A stretch of DNA of 64,000 nt from Phreatobacter aquaticus. GTDB lineage: Bacteria; Pseudomonadota; Alphaproteobacteria; Rhizobiales; Phreatobacteraceae. The stretch is from NCBI RefSeq assembly GCF_005160265.1, contig NZ_CP039865.1, positions 3,682,828 through 3,746,827 on the forward strand, given 5' to 3'. The notes beneath the pieces were generated by a model. It ran no database searches and was not told the origin of the DNA. It saw only the letters and a list, made by a program, of their open reading frames with translations. Position numbers and translations under genes: made by a program. This document shows, piece after piece, positions 8,047 through 18,543 of the stretch (position 1 is its first letter; each line of letters starts with the position of its first letter).

Positions 8047-10209
8047 ATGACTGCGCTCGATGTCTCGCGCCGCTCGTTCCTGGTCGGCGCTGCCGCTGCC
8101 GGGACCGGCTTTTCGCTCGGTTTCCACATTCCTTTCGCCGAGGCCCAGGGGCTTCCGCCCGAGGTGAACGCCTGGGTCGTCATCAAGCCGGATGACACCG
8201 TCGTCATCCGCATCGCGCGCTCCGAGATGGGGCAGGGTACCCTCACAGGCCTCGCCCAGCTGGTCGCCGAAGAACTCGAATGCGACTGGTCCAAGGTCAC
8301 GACAGAATATCCGACTCCGGGTCAGAACGTCGCCCGCAACCGCGTCTGGGGCAATTTCTCGACCGGCGGCAGCCGCGGCATCCGCGAAAGCCACGATTAC
8401 GTCCGCAAGGGCGGCGCTGCCGCACGCATCATGCTGGTGGCCGCTGCAGCTCAAGGCTGGGGCGTGCCAGCTTCCGAATGCCGGGCCGCCAAGAGCCGCA
8501 TCACCCATGCAGGCTCAGGCCGTTCGGTCAGCTATGGTCAGGTCGCCGAGGCCGCTGCCAAGATCACACCACCAGCCGACATTCCGCTCAAGGATCCCAA
8601 GACCTGGACGATCGCCGGCCAGTCGGTGAAACGCCTCGACACGGCCGACAAGGTCAATGGCCGGCAGGTCTATGGCGCGGATCTCAATCTGCCAGGCATG
8701 CTGAATGCCGCTATCAAGGATTGCCCGGTCTTCGGCGGCAAGGTGAAGAGCTTTGATGCCGCCAAGGTGGCCTCAATGCCCGGCGTGAAGAAGGTCGTGC
8801 AGGTGGAAGAGACCGGCGTCGCCGTGATCGCCGACACCTGGTGGCGGGCAAAGACCGCCTTGGACGCCCTTCCCATTGTCTGGGACGAGGGGCCGAACGC
8901 CAATGTGACCTCGGCCTCCATCGACGCGATGCTGAAGGAGGGCCTCACTGCGGCCCAGGCCGTCGTCGGCAACGAGGCAGGCGACGCCAAGAAGGCCATT
9001 GCGGGCGCCGCCAAGGTTGTCGAGGCAACCTACAACTATCCATTCCAGAACCATGCGACCATGGAGCCGATGAACGCCACGGCGCTGTTCACGGCCGACA
9101 AGTGCGAGGTCTGGTGCCCGACGCAGAACGGTGAGGCGGCGCTTGCCGCCACCGCAGCCGCGGCCGGACTGCCGGTCGCCAAATGCGACGTCTACAAGAT
9201 CAATCTTGGCGGCGGCTTCGGCCGGCGCGGCGCCACCCATGATTTCGTCCGCCAGGCCGTGATGATCGCCAAGCAGATGCCGGGTGTTCCGATCAAGCTG
9301 CTCTGGTCGCGCGAAGAGGACATGCTCCACGGCCGCTACCATCCCATCACCCAGGCGAAGATGGTCGGAGGGCTCGACGCCAGCGGCAAGCTTGTCGGTC
9401 TGCACATGCGCATTTCCGGCCAGTCGATCCTGGCCGGCCTTGCCCCCGGTGGCGCCTTGCCGGGTGGTGCTGTCGATCGCGTGGTGTTCCAGGGCCTCAA
9501 TCCGGGCGGGCCGGAAGCTTCGTTCGGCTATACGATCCCGAACCTGCTGATCGACCATGCCATGCGCAACCCGCATGTGCCGCCAGGATTCTGGCGCGGC
9601 GTCAACGCCAACCAGAACGCCATCTATGTCGAGTGCTTCATGGATGAGCTCGCCAAGGAGGCCGGCAAGGATCCGCTCGCATTCCGCCGTGAGATCATGT
9701 CGGGCAATCCGAAGAACCTCGCGGTTCTCAATGCGGTTGCCGAAAAGGCCGGCTGGGGAACACCGGCGCCAGCTGGGGTCTTCCGCGGCCTTGCCCATCT
9801 CCATGCCTTCGGCAGCTACATTGCGGCCTGCGCAGAGGTGTCGGTGACCGGTGGACGGCTGAAGATCCACCGGATCGTCGCTTCCACTGACCCTGGCTAC
9901 GTCGTCAATCCGCAGCAGGTCGAGGCCCAGATCGAGGGCTCGTTCGTCTACGGGCTGTCGGCGCTGCTCTATGGCGAGTTCACCGTGAAGGGGGGCCGCA
10001 TGGAGCAGGAGAACTTCGACACCTACAACGTCATGCGCATGGACGAGATGCCGAAGGTCGAGACTGTGCTGGTGCCGTCGGGCGGGTTCTGGGGCGGTGT
10101 TGGCGAACCGACCATTGCGGTCGCTGCACCGGCGGTGCTCAACGCCATCTTCGCGGCGACCGGCAAGCGCATCCGCTCGATCCCGTTGAAGAACCATCAG
10201 CTCGCCTGA
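8047..10209 (+). CDS. iorB: Isoquinoline 1-oxidoreductase-type large subunit, molybdopterin-binding
   Basis: 720 residues with an N-terminal twin-arginine signal (SRRSFLVGAAAAGTGF), so the complex probably works in the periplasm. Molybdopterin-binding hallmarks are EMGQGTLTGLAQL, GGGFGRRG and the C-terminal GGVGEPTIAVAAPAVLNA, whose Glu is the catalytic base of the family. The start is fixed by GAGGAGG five to six bases before the ATG. No FAD subunit is encoded, so electrons probably leave to a cytochrome, and a cytochrome c gene follows after one base. The substrate (N-heterocycle, aldehyde or other) cannot be read from the sequence. Confidence 0.88.
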   Translation: MTALDVSRRSFLVGAAAAGTGFSLGFHIPFAEAQGLPPEVNAWVVIKPDDTVVIRIARSEMGQGTLTGLAQLVAEELECDWSKVTTEYPTPGQNVARNRVWGNFSTGGSRGIRESHDYVRKGGAAARIMLVAAAAQGWGVPASECRAAKSRITHAGSGRSVSYGQVAEAAAKITPPADIPLKDPKTWTIAGQSVKRLDTADKVNGRQVYGADLNLPGMLNAAIKDCPVFGGKVKSFDAAKVASMPGVKKVVQVEETGVAVIADTWWRAKTALDALPIVWDEGPNANVTSASIDAMLKEGLTAAQAVVGNEAGDAKKAIAGAAKVVEATYNYPFQNHATMEPMNATALFTADKCEVWCPTQNGEAALAATAAAAGLPVAKCDVYKINLGGGFGRRGATHDFVRQAVMIAKQMPGVPIKLLWSREEDMLHGRYHPITQAKMVGGLDASGKLVGLHMRISGQSILAGLAPGGALPGGAVDRVVFQGLNPGGPEASFGYTIPNLLIDHAMRNPHVPPGFWRGVNANQNAIYVECFMDELAKEAGKDPLAFRREIMSGNPKNLAVLNAVAEKAGWGTPAPAGVFRGLAHLHAFGSYIAACAEVSVTGGRLKIHRIVASTDPGYVVNPQQVEAQIEGSFVYGLSALLYGEFTVKGGRMEQENFDTYNVMRMDEMPKVETVLVPSGGFWGGVGEPTIAVAAPAVLNAIFAATGKRIRSIPLKNHQLA

Positions 10210-10210
10210 C

Positions 10211-10516
10211 ATGGCGGGCCAATGGCTCCTGCATGTCGCGGTCCTCGGGGCTGCGGCATGGCTTGCCGGGATGTCGCCGGGAGGCGCCCAGTCCATCCCT
10301 CCGGGTGCGGTCGCCTGCAGCGGCTGCCACCCGCCATCGGCCGGCGGCGCCATCCCCCCTCTCGCCGGCATGTCATCCGAGGCGATCACCGCCTCGATGC
10401 TGGCTTTTCGAACAGGCGCGCGGCCGGCAACCGTCATGGACCGCATATCCAAGGGCTTTTCGGACCAGGAGGTGCGCGCCATCGCTGACTGGTTCGCACT
10501 GGGTAAGCTGCCGTGA
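10211..10516 (+). CDS. Class I cytochrome c, FccA/SoxE-like
   Basis: 101 residues with a signal peptide (hydrophobic to GGAQS) and one c-type heme site CSGCH at about residues 36-40. The following IPPLAGMSSEAITASMLAFRTG...ATVMDRISKGFS resembles the cytochrome subunit of sulfide dehydrogenase (FccA), with the distal Met probably in TVMDRI. It starts one base after the iorB stop and overlaps the flavoprotein gene by GTGA. It could therefore serve the flavoprotein, the molybdenum enzyme, or both. Confidence 0.82.
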   Translation: MAGQWLLHVAVLGAAAWLAGMSPGGAQSIPPGAVACSGCHPPSAGGAIPPLAGMSSEAITASMLAFRTGARPATVMDRISKGFSDQEVRAIADWFALGKLP

Positions 10517-11772
10517 GCCGCTCAAGACTCACCCGGCGCGCCGCCATGTTGGCAGCGGCCAGCCTCGCTGCCCCCTGGGCGGCACGTGCCCAGGCACGAC
10601 CAAGCATCGTTGTAATCGGCGGTGGATTTGGCGGCGCGACAGTCGCCCGCGCACTCGGCCTTGCAGGCATGGCCGTGACACTGGTCGAACGCGACCCGAC
10701 CTTCCTGGCCTGTCCCTTCAGCAATGCCGTGCTGGTCGGAATGCGCAGTCTCGAGCAGCAGCGCTTCGGCTATGACGCGCTCCGGAAGGCCGGCATCACT
10801 GTTGCCATCGACACGGCGACGGCCTGTGATCCCTCGGCCCGAAGGGTGACGCTCGCGGCAGGCCAGACACTCAGCTACGACCGACTGATCCTGTCGCCGG
10901 GCATTGATCTTCATTTCGCGGGGCTGCCCGGCTATTCGGAACAGGCCGCCGAAACCCTTCCGCATGCCTGGAAGGCGGGTGCGCAGACGGCGCTGCTGGC
11001 GCGCCAGCTCGCGGCAATGGACGATGGCGACACGGTGCTCATGTCGGTGCCTGCCAATCCCTATCGATGCCCACCGGGCCCTTATGAGCGCGCCAGCCTG
11101 ATCGCCTGGTACCTGAAGACCCGCAAGCCGCGCTCAAAGCTCATCGTTCTGGACGCCAAGGATACGTTTTCGAAGCAACGCCTCTTCATGGAGGCCTGGA
11201 GCACGCTCTACCCCAACCAGATCGAGTGGATCGGGCAGTCCAAGGGCGGCGCGGTGACATCGGTCGAGGCTGGAGATCGGACACTGGTCACCGATTTCGG
11301 TCGGCACAAGGGCTCGGTGGTGAATGTCATTCCACCGCAGCGGGCAGGGCGCATTGCCGAGGCCGCCGGCGCGGCCGATCGCTCGGGCTGGTGTCCGGTG
11401 GACCCGGTGACATTTGAATCGCGTCGCCAGCCGGGCATCCATGTCATCGGCGATGCCGGCATCATGGGCGCCATGCCGAAATCGGCCTTTTCGGCCCATG
11501 CCCAGGCCAAGGCCTGCGCTCTGGCCGTGGCCGCACTGGTGCGCGGTGAGGCTCCGCCGCCGGTGAAGCTGATCAATACCTGCTACAGCCTTGTGGCACC
11601 CGAGTACGGAATTTCGGTTGCGGGTGTCTATCGTCCGGCCAATGGCCTGCTCGCCGATGTCGAAGGCGCCGGTGGTACCAGTCCGCTCGGCGCGCCGGCA
11701 GGGCAGCGGGCTCTGGAAGCCCGCTATGCGGAGAGCTGGTTCTCGACCATCACGAGCGACGTCTATGGCTAG
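10513..11772 (+). CDS. soxF: FccB/SoxF-type flavoprotein (sulfide dehydrogenase flavin subunit)
   Basis: 419 residues. A twin-arginine-like signal (SRLTRRAAMLAAASLAAPWAARAQ) is followed by an FAD fold (IVVIGGGFGGATVARAL). The two Cys that form the active-site disulfide in flavocytochrome c sulfide dehydrogenases are present as NPYRCPPGPYERA and INTCYSLVAPEYGIS, the latter in the C-terminal FCSD-flavin domain. The reaction is expected to be sulfide (or protein-bound persulfide) oxidation with electrons to the adjacent cytochrome. It starts at a GTG overlapping the cytochrome stop and ends 8 bp inside soxX. Confidence 0.87.
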   Translation: MSRSRLTRRAAMLAAASLAAPWAARAQARPSIVVIGGGFGGATVARALGLAGMAVTLVERDPTFLACPFSNAVLVGMRSLEQQRFGYDALRKAGITVAIDTATACDPSARRVTLAAGQTLSYDRLILSPGIDLHFAGLPGYSEQAAETLPHAWKAGAQTALLARQLAAMDDGDTVLMSVPANPYRCPPGPYERASLIAWYLKTRKPRSKLIVLDAKDTFSKQRLFMEAWSTLYPNQIEWIGQSKGGAVTSVEAGDRTLVTDFGRHKGSVVNVIPPQRAGRIAEAAGAADRSGWCPVDPVTFESRRQPGIHVIGDAGIMGAMPKSAFSAHAQAKACALAVAALVRGEAPPPVKLINTCYSLVAPEYGISVAGVYRPANGLLADVEGAGGTSPLGAPAGQRALEARYAESWFSTITSDVYG

Positions 11773-12178
11773 GTTGATCGCGCTCTGGATTGTGCTGGTC
11801 TCGCTGACCGACCCCACGTTCGCCGATGCACGGCTGGCGGCGCCAGCTGGCCTGACCGGTGATGCCGTACGCGGACGCGCGCTCGTTGGCGACCGGCGCA
11901 AGAGCTTCTGCCTCTTGTGCCACACCGGGCCCTTTCCGGAAGAGCGGTTCATGGGCAATCTGGCCCCGCCGCTGGACGGTGCCGGCAGCCGCTGGAGCGT
12001 CGACGAATTGCGCCTGCGCCTCGTCGATTCCACCCGTCTCAACCTGGACACGATCATGCCAGCCTATGGGCGGGCCGATGGCCTGGAGCGGGTTGCGCGG
12101 CAGTTCCAGGGGCAGCCCCTGCTGTCGCCGCAGGACATCGAGGATATTGTCGCCTTTCTCGCGAACCTGAAGGAGTGA
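11765..12178 (+). CDS. soxX: SoxX, monoheme cytochrome of the SoxAX complex
   Basis: 137 residues, exported. The signal peptide ends near FADARL, the heme site is C49-L-L-C52-H53, and a probable distal Met98 lies in TIMPAYG. SoxX pairs with SoxA to form the SoxAX heterodimer that attaches sulfur substrates to the SoxY cysteine and takes up the electrons. The ATG lies inside the end of the flavoprotein gene (8-bp overlap). Confidence 0.87.
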   Translation: MARLIALWIVLVSLTDPTFADARLAAPAGLTGDAVRGRALVGDRRKSFCLLCHTGPFPEERFMGNLAPPLDGAGSRWSVDELRLRLVDSTRLNLDTIMPAYGRADGLERVARQFQGQPLLSPQDIEDIVAFLANLKE

Positions 12179-12181
12179 GCC

Positions 12182-12649
12182 ATGGGTCCCCCGCCTGATG
12201 CGCGCCCGATCGATCGTCGAACCGTGCTCGGCGCGGCAGCGGGTCTGCTCGTCCTGACCGCCCTGCGTCCGGTCGGCGCCACACCGGCCGAAATGGCCGA
12301 CGCGATCCGCGCCTTCACCGGTGGGGCTCCCGTCATCGCCGGGCGCGTCAAGCTGGACATTCCGCCCCTGACCGAGAACGGCAATGCCGTGCCGCTGGCG
12401 GTCACGGTCGAGAGCCCCATGACGCTTGCGGATCACGTCACAGCCATTGCCGTGTTCAACGAGAAGAACCCCCAGCCTCATGTCGCAACCGCCACATTCG
12501 GGCCTCGGGCGGGCAGGGCGGGCTTCCAGACCCGTATCAGGCTGGCCGATTCCCAAATCGTCACGGCAGTCGCGCGGATGAGTGACGGGCGCTTCTTTTC
12601 CGACAGCGCCGAAGTGGTTGTCACCCTTGCCGCCTGTCTGGAGGGGTGA
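12182..12649 (+). CDS. soxY: SoxY, sulfur-carrier protein with variant C-terminal arm
   Basis: 155 residues, Tat-type signal (DRRTVLGAAAGLLVLTA). In SoxYZ the substrate is carried covalently on a Cys in a flexible C-terminal arm, classically Gly-Gly-Cys-Gly-Gly. Here the protein ends VTLAACLEG, so the Cys (residue 152) is present but lacks its flanking Gly-Gly pairs and is followed by three residues rather than two. The remainder (a beta-sandwich with KNPQPHVATATFGP) fits SoxY. The gene sits 3 bp after soxX and overlaps the soxZ leader. Confidence 0.85.
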   Translation: MGPPPDARPIDRRTVLGAAAGLLVLTALRPVGATPAEMADAIRAFTGGAPVIAGRVKLDIPPLTENGNAVPLAVTVESPMTLADHVTAIAVFNEKNPQPHVATATFGPRAGRAGFQTRIRLADSQIVTAVARMSDGRFFSDSAEVVVTLAACLEG

Positions 12650-12651
12650 CC

Positions 12652-12969
12652 ATGGCCGCCTTGCTCAATGTGCCGAAGACGGCAAGACCCGGCGAGATCA
12701 TCGAGATCAAGACGTTGATGTCGCATCCCATGGTAACGGGTTATGGCCGCGACGACGAGGGCAAACCCATGGCGCGCGACATCATCCGCCAGTTCGTCTG
12801 CCGCTACGACGGCGAGGAGGTCTTCCGCCTCGAGCTCACCCAGGCCATCGCCTCGAACCCGTTCATCGTGTTCTCTACCCGGGCAACGCAGACCGGCACG
12901 CTGGTCTTCGAATGGACCGACGAGAAGGGCGAGACCTGGCGCGAGATCGCCGTGCTGACCGTCACCTGA
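12652..12969 (+). CDS. soxZ: SoxZ, partner of SoxY
   Basis: 105 residues with no signal peptide; SoxZ is normally exported in complex with SoxY. The sequence (TARPGEIIEIKTLMSHPMVTGYGRD...RDIIRQFVCRYDGEEVFRLEL...NPFIVFSTRATQTGTLVFEWTDEKG) is a clear SoxZ beta-sandwich. The ATG chosen follows GGAGGGG with five bases between; a GTG two codons upstream (12646) is less well placed. Its stop overlaps the soxA start (TGATG). Confidence 0.9.
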   Translation: MAALLNVPKTARPGEIIEIKTLMSHPMVTGYGRDDEGKPMARDIIRQFVCRYDGEEVFRLELTQAIASNPFIVFSTRATQTGTLVFEWTDEKGETWREIAVLTVT

Positions 12970-13739
12970 TGCGGGCGATCCTGGCTGCACTCCTGATCGG
13001 CTGGGCGAGTGTGGCCAGCGCGGGCGAAATCCCGCTGGATCAACGGCTGTCCGGCTTCGACCAGATGCAGCCCGAGACGCAGGCCATGCAGCGCGACGAT
13101 ACCGCCAATCCCGGCATGCTCGCCGTCAGGCAGGGCGAAGGCTTGTGGCGCCGGCCGGCCGGCACCAGCGGCAAGGCTTGCGCGGATTGCCACGGCGCCG
13201 ACGGGACGTCGATGCGCGGTGTCTCGGCCCGCTACCCTGCCTTCGACGAGGCGCGCGGCCGGCCAATCGATCTCGCGGGCCGCATCAACCAGTGCCGCAC
13301 CGAGCGGCAGGGCGCTCCGGCGCTGGCATCTGAAGCGGGCGATGCGCTGGCGTTGGCCGCCTTCGTCGGCCGCCAGTCACGCGGCAAAGCCGTGGCGCCA
13401 CCGGACGATGCGCGCCTCGCCGCATTCACGGCCAATGGTGAGCGCTTGTTCCGCGCGCGCATGGGTCAGCTCAACTTCTCCTGCAGCCAGTGCCACGACG
13501 ACAATTGGGGACGCCGGCTCGGCGGCTCGACCATTCCCCAGGGCCACGCCAACGGCTATCCGATCTACCGCCTGGAATGGCAGTCCATGGGATCGCTGGC
13601 ACGCCGCCTGCGCAACTGCATGGTCGGGATGCGGGCGGAGCCGTTCGCGGCCGGGTCTGCCGAGGCCATCGATCTCGAACTCTATCTCGCGAGCCGCGGC
13701 CGCGGTCTGACGGTGGAGACGCCGGCTGTGCGGCCCTGA
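12969..13739 (+). CDS. soxA: SoxA, diheme cytochrome of the SoxAX complex
   Basis: 256 residues with a Sec signal (to ASAGE). Two c-type heme motifs, C71ADCH and C172SQCH, make it a two-heme SoxA. The Cys that ligates the active-site heme and carries the persulfide is C217 in RNCMVGMRAEPF. The INQCRTERQG sequence is typical of the family. It is the last gene of the sox-like run; the next gene is a peptidase, not soxB. Confidence 0.9.
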   Translation: MRAILAALLIGWASVASAGEIPLDQRLSGFDQMQPETQAMQRDDTANPGMLAVRQGEGLWRRPAGTSGKACADCHGADGTSMRGVSARYPAFDEARGRPIDLAGRINQCRTERQGAPALASEAGDALALAAFVGRQSRGKAVAPPDDARLAAFTANGERLFRARMGQLNFSCSQCHDDNWGRRLGGSTIPQGHANGYPIYRLEWQSMGSLARRLRNCMVGMRAEPFAAGSAEAIDLELYLASRGRGLTVETPAVRP

Positions 13740-13822
13740 TCAGCAGGGCGCCTCTGCCTTGGCGGCACTCCTCGCCAGCTCCGGGATGAGCACAATGGCG
13801 TTCGAACCACCCGCGGAGACCC

Positions 13823-15025
13823 ATGACAATGATTGCCCACGATTCCCAAGCCGCCCTCGATCGTCTGATGCGCTTTCTCCGCGTGGAAGGTGTCACCGGC
13901 CAGGAAAAGGCGATCGGCGAGGACGTCGCCCGCGCGCTTGTCGAGGTTGGCGTTCCCGCCGCCGTGATTGCCTATGACGATGCCAATACCCGCATCCCCG
14001 TGCCGACCGAAACCGGCAATCTGATCGTCAAGCTGCCGGGGCGCGGTGCACTCGCCAACAGCCCGCCCTTGCTGTTCATGACCCATCTCGACACCGTGCC
14101 GCTCTGCGCCGGTGCCAAGCCGCGGATCGACGGATCCCGGATCGTCAGCGGCGGCGACACAGCGCTTGGAGGCGACAACCGGACCGGCTGCGCCGTGCTG
14201 GTCACCATGGCCGCCGAGCTTGCTCGGCACAATCTCGACCACCCACCGCTCGTTCTGGTCTTCTGCGTCCGCGAGGAAAGCGGATTGTGGGGCGCGCGCC
14301 ATATCGACCTCGACATGGTGGGGCCGGTGGCAATGGGTTTCAATTTCGACGGCAGCAAGCCGTCCGACATCGTCACGGGCGCTGTCGGTGCCGACAGCTG
14401 GGAGGTCGAGATCTTCGGCCGCGCGTCCCATGCCGGCGTCGCACCGGAGCGGGGCATCTCCTCCACCATGATCGCAGCGCTGGCTCTCGCTGACGCGCGC
14501 GCCGGCGGCTGGTTCGGCAAGGTGGTGAAGGGCGACAAGGCCGGTACGAGCAATGTCGGCACGGTCGCGGGCCGTGGCGGACGGGCCGCGGGCGACGCGA
14601 CAAACGTCGTCACCGACTATGCCTTTGTCGAAGGCGAGAGCCGCAGCCACGACATGAGCTTCGTCGACGAGATCACCAATGCTTACGAGGCGGCCTTCCA
14701 GAAGGCGGTGAAGACGGTGACCAACAGCGAGGGCAAGACCGGCACGATCACCTTCACCCGTCACCGGAAATACCATGCCTTCTCGCTCGACCGGACGCTG
14801 CCCGTGGTTGCCCACGGCACAGCCGCGGTGGCGAGCCTCGGCCTCACCGGAAATCCGCGTCTCGCCAATGGCGGGCTCGACGCCAACTACCTGACCCTGC
14901 ATGGCATCCCCACCATCACCTTCGGCGCGGGCCAGAATGAACCGCATACTGTCGACGAGTGGGTGGATATCGCCGCGTTCCAGGACGCGTGCCGGGTCGC
15001 CATCGCACTGGCCACTCTGCGCTAG
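13823..15025 (+). CDS. M20/peptidase T-like zinc metallopeptidase
   Basis: 400 residues, no signal peptide, so cytoplasmic. Metal-binding hallmarks of the M20 family are MTHLDTVP (first His/Asp), GGDNRTGCA (bridging Asp) and EESGLWGA (catalytic Glu-Glu). The dimerisation domain contains EIFGRASHAGVAPERGISS. The closest recognisable pattern is a tripeptidase T-like aminopeptidase. The start ATG follows GGAG by five bases. It lies directly upstream of the peptide-type ABC transporter and may break down imported peptides or amides. Confidence 0.8.
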   Translation: MTMIAHDSQAALDRLMRFLRVEGVTGQEKAIGEDVARALVEVGVPAAVIAYDDANTRIPVPTETGNLIVKLPGRGALANSPPLLFMTHLDTVPLCAGAKPRIDGSRIVSGGDTALGGDNRTGCAVLVTMAAELARHNLDHPPLVLVFCVREESGLWGARHIDLDMVGPVAMGFNFDGSKPSDIVTGAVGADSWEVEIFGRASHAGVAPERGISSTMIAALALADARAGGWFGKVVKGDKAGTSNVGTVAGRGGRAAGDATNVVTDYAFVEGESRSHDMSFVDEITNAYEAAFQKAVKTVTNSEGKTGTITFTRHRKYHAFSLDRTLPVVAHGTAAVASLGLTGNPRLANGGLDANYLTLHGIPTITFGAGQNEPHTVDEWVDIAAFQDACRVAIALATLR

Positions 15026-15270
15026 ACGTAAGCCGGACAAGCCGGCATTCGCGGAGCAGGCTGGTGGCCGATCGGATCTTGATCGGGTCAAGCCCCCTGC
15101 CTCTGGCCGGCTGCGCAAAGCCGGACTTGGTCCGTTTTGTGCCTTGTTCGCCGAGCGAATGAGGGGGATGCGGTCCGGCGCTCTTGCCGAAGCCGGTCCG
15201 TGCCCCATAGGTTCGCAACATCGTGTGGCGCCCCGCGCCCACGCAGCATTTCCGAGGATTTCAGGACATC

Positions 15271-17160
<1,890 letters not shown>

Positions 17161-17400
17161 TCGGCGACGCACCGCCCACGGCAGAACCCTCAGGGCCTGC
17201 AACCTCACGCTGGTGCCAGCAGTTGCGCAACTGCGGTCAATGCGCGACCGTATCAGGGTGGACGCTTGACCACCGGTTGCATGGCACCCCTGCCGTGCCG
17301 TGCCTGTCCCTAGGGCATGCTTGTCCTGAAAAATGGATTGGCTCACTATTGGGTCAGATTGATCCGGCATTGATCAGTCCATGTCGCGCTGGAATGACCG

Positions 17401-18534
17401 ATGAAAATTCGAGACCTGTCCTTCGTTGCCATTCAGGCGCCATTGCCCGAGGGCAAGGCCTATGGGATGGCGAAGTCGCTGGCGACGGCGCGCGCGACCA
17501 CTCTGGTTCGGCTGGTTCTGGAGGACGGCACCGAAGGCAACGGCGAATGCTGGGGCATGCCGCTGGTCAATCTGGCCATGCTACCGCTGCTCAAGGGCTA
17601 CCTGATCGGCGTCAACGTGCTGGATGTCGAGCACGCCTTCGCCCAGATGTTCGCCCGGCATTACCATTTCGGCGTCCAGGGGCCGATGACCTGGTGCATC
17701 TCCGGCATCGACATGGCCGCCAAGGACGCTGCCGGCAAGATGCTCCGCCAGCCGGTTCACCGGCTGATCGGTGGCAAGCAGTCGGACCACGTGCACATCT
17801 ATGCCTCGGGCGGCTATCTGACCGAGAACAGCACCCGCGACTTCGAGCCTCAGATCGAGCTGATGGCCAGGGGCGGCCACAAGGCGGTGAAGATCAAGAT
17901 CGGCGTGTCGCCGGCCAATGACGAGGAGCGCGTCGGCATCGCGCGACGCATTCTCGGCCCCGATGTCGAGATCATGGTCGACATCAATTCAAACTACACC
18001 CTGGATCTTGCCCGCGAGAGCATCACGCGCATGGCGCCTCACGGTCTCGGCTGGATCGAGGAGCCGCTCAGCCCGCAGGATTTTTCCGGCTATGAATTGT
18101 TGCAGCGCTGGAGCCCGGTACCGATCGCAACCGGCGAAGCGCTCTACAGCGTGTTCGACTTCAAGCGCCTCGTCGACCGACGCTCCGTGGATGTCGTCCA
18201 GCCGGATCTCTCGCTGTGCGGCGGCTTCTGGCAGGGCCGGCAGATCGCCCAACTCGCAGCGCAGGAGCATTTGCGCCTGTCGCCCCATGTCTGGGGTAGT
18301 GGCATTGGCCTTGCGGCGGCGATCCATTTCGTCGCATCGCTGCCGGTCTCGCCGCATTCCCACAACATTCCGCGCCCGACGCTGGTCGAATATGACCTCG
18401 GCACCAATCCGCTGCGTGACGGCATCCTGCGCAATCCGCCGAAGGCAGAGGGCGGCCGCATCGCGGTCTCCGACGCGCCAGGTCTCGGGATCGAGATCGA
18501 TTGGGACGCAGTGGAACACCATGTCATCCGGTAG
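17401..18534 (+). CDS. Enolase-superfamily enzyme (mandelate racemase/muconate lactonising type)
   Basis: 377 residues. Superfamily signatures are visible: a KAVKIKIG strand with the Lys pair, metal ligands in VDINSNY, WIEEPLSPQD and ATGEALYS, and a C-terminal SPHVWGSGIG whose His could act as the general base. These enzymes abstract an alpha proton from a carboxylate (racemisation, dehydration or cycloisomerisation). Sugar acids or N-acyl amino acids are possible substrates, but the exact one cannot be told. The gap of 240 bp upstream suggests its own promoter; the epimerase follows after 9 bp. Confidence 0.85.
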   Translation: MKIRDLSFVAIQAPLPEGKAYGMAKSLATARATTLVRLVLEDGTEGNGECWGMPLVNLAMLPLLKGYLIGVNVLDVEHAFAQMFARHYHFGVQGPMTWCISGIDMAAKDAAGKMLRQPVHRLIGGKQSDHVHIYASGGYLTENSTRDFEPQIELMARGGHKAVKIKIGVSPANDEERVGIARRILGPDVEIMVDINSNYTLDLARESITRMAPHGLGWIEEPLSPQDFSGYELLQRWSPVPIATGEALYSVFDFKRLVDRRSVDVVQPDLSLCGGFWQGRQIAQLAAQEHLRLSPHVWGSGIGLAAAIHFVASLPVSPHSHNIPRPTLVEYDLGTNPLRDGILRNPPKAEGGRIAVSDAPGLGIEIDWDAVEHHVIR

Positions 18535-18543
18535 CCAGACGCC

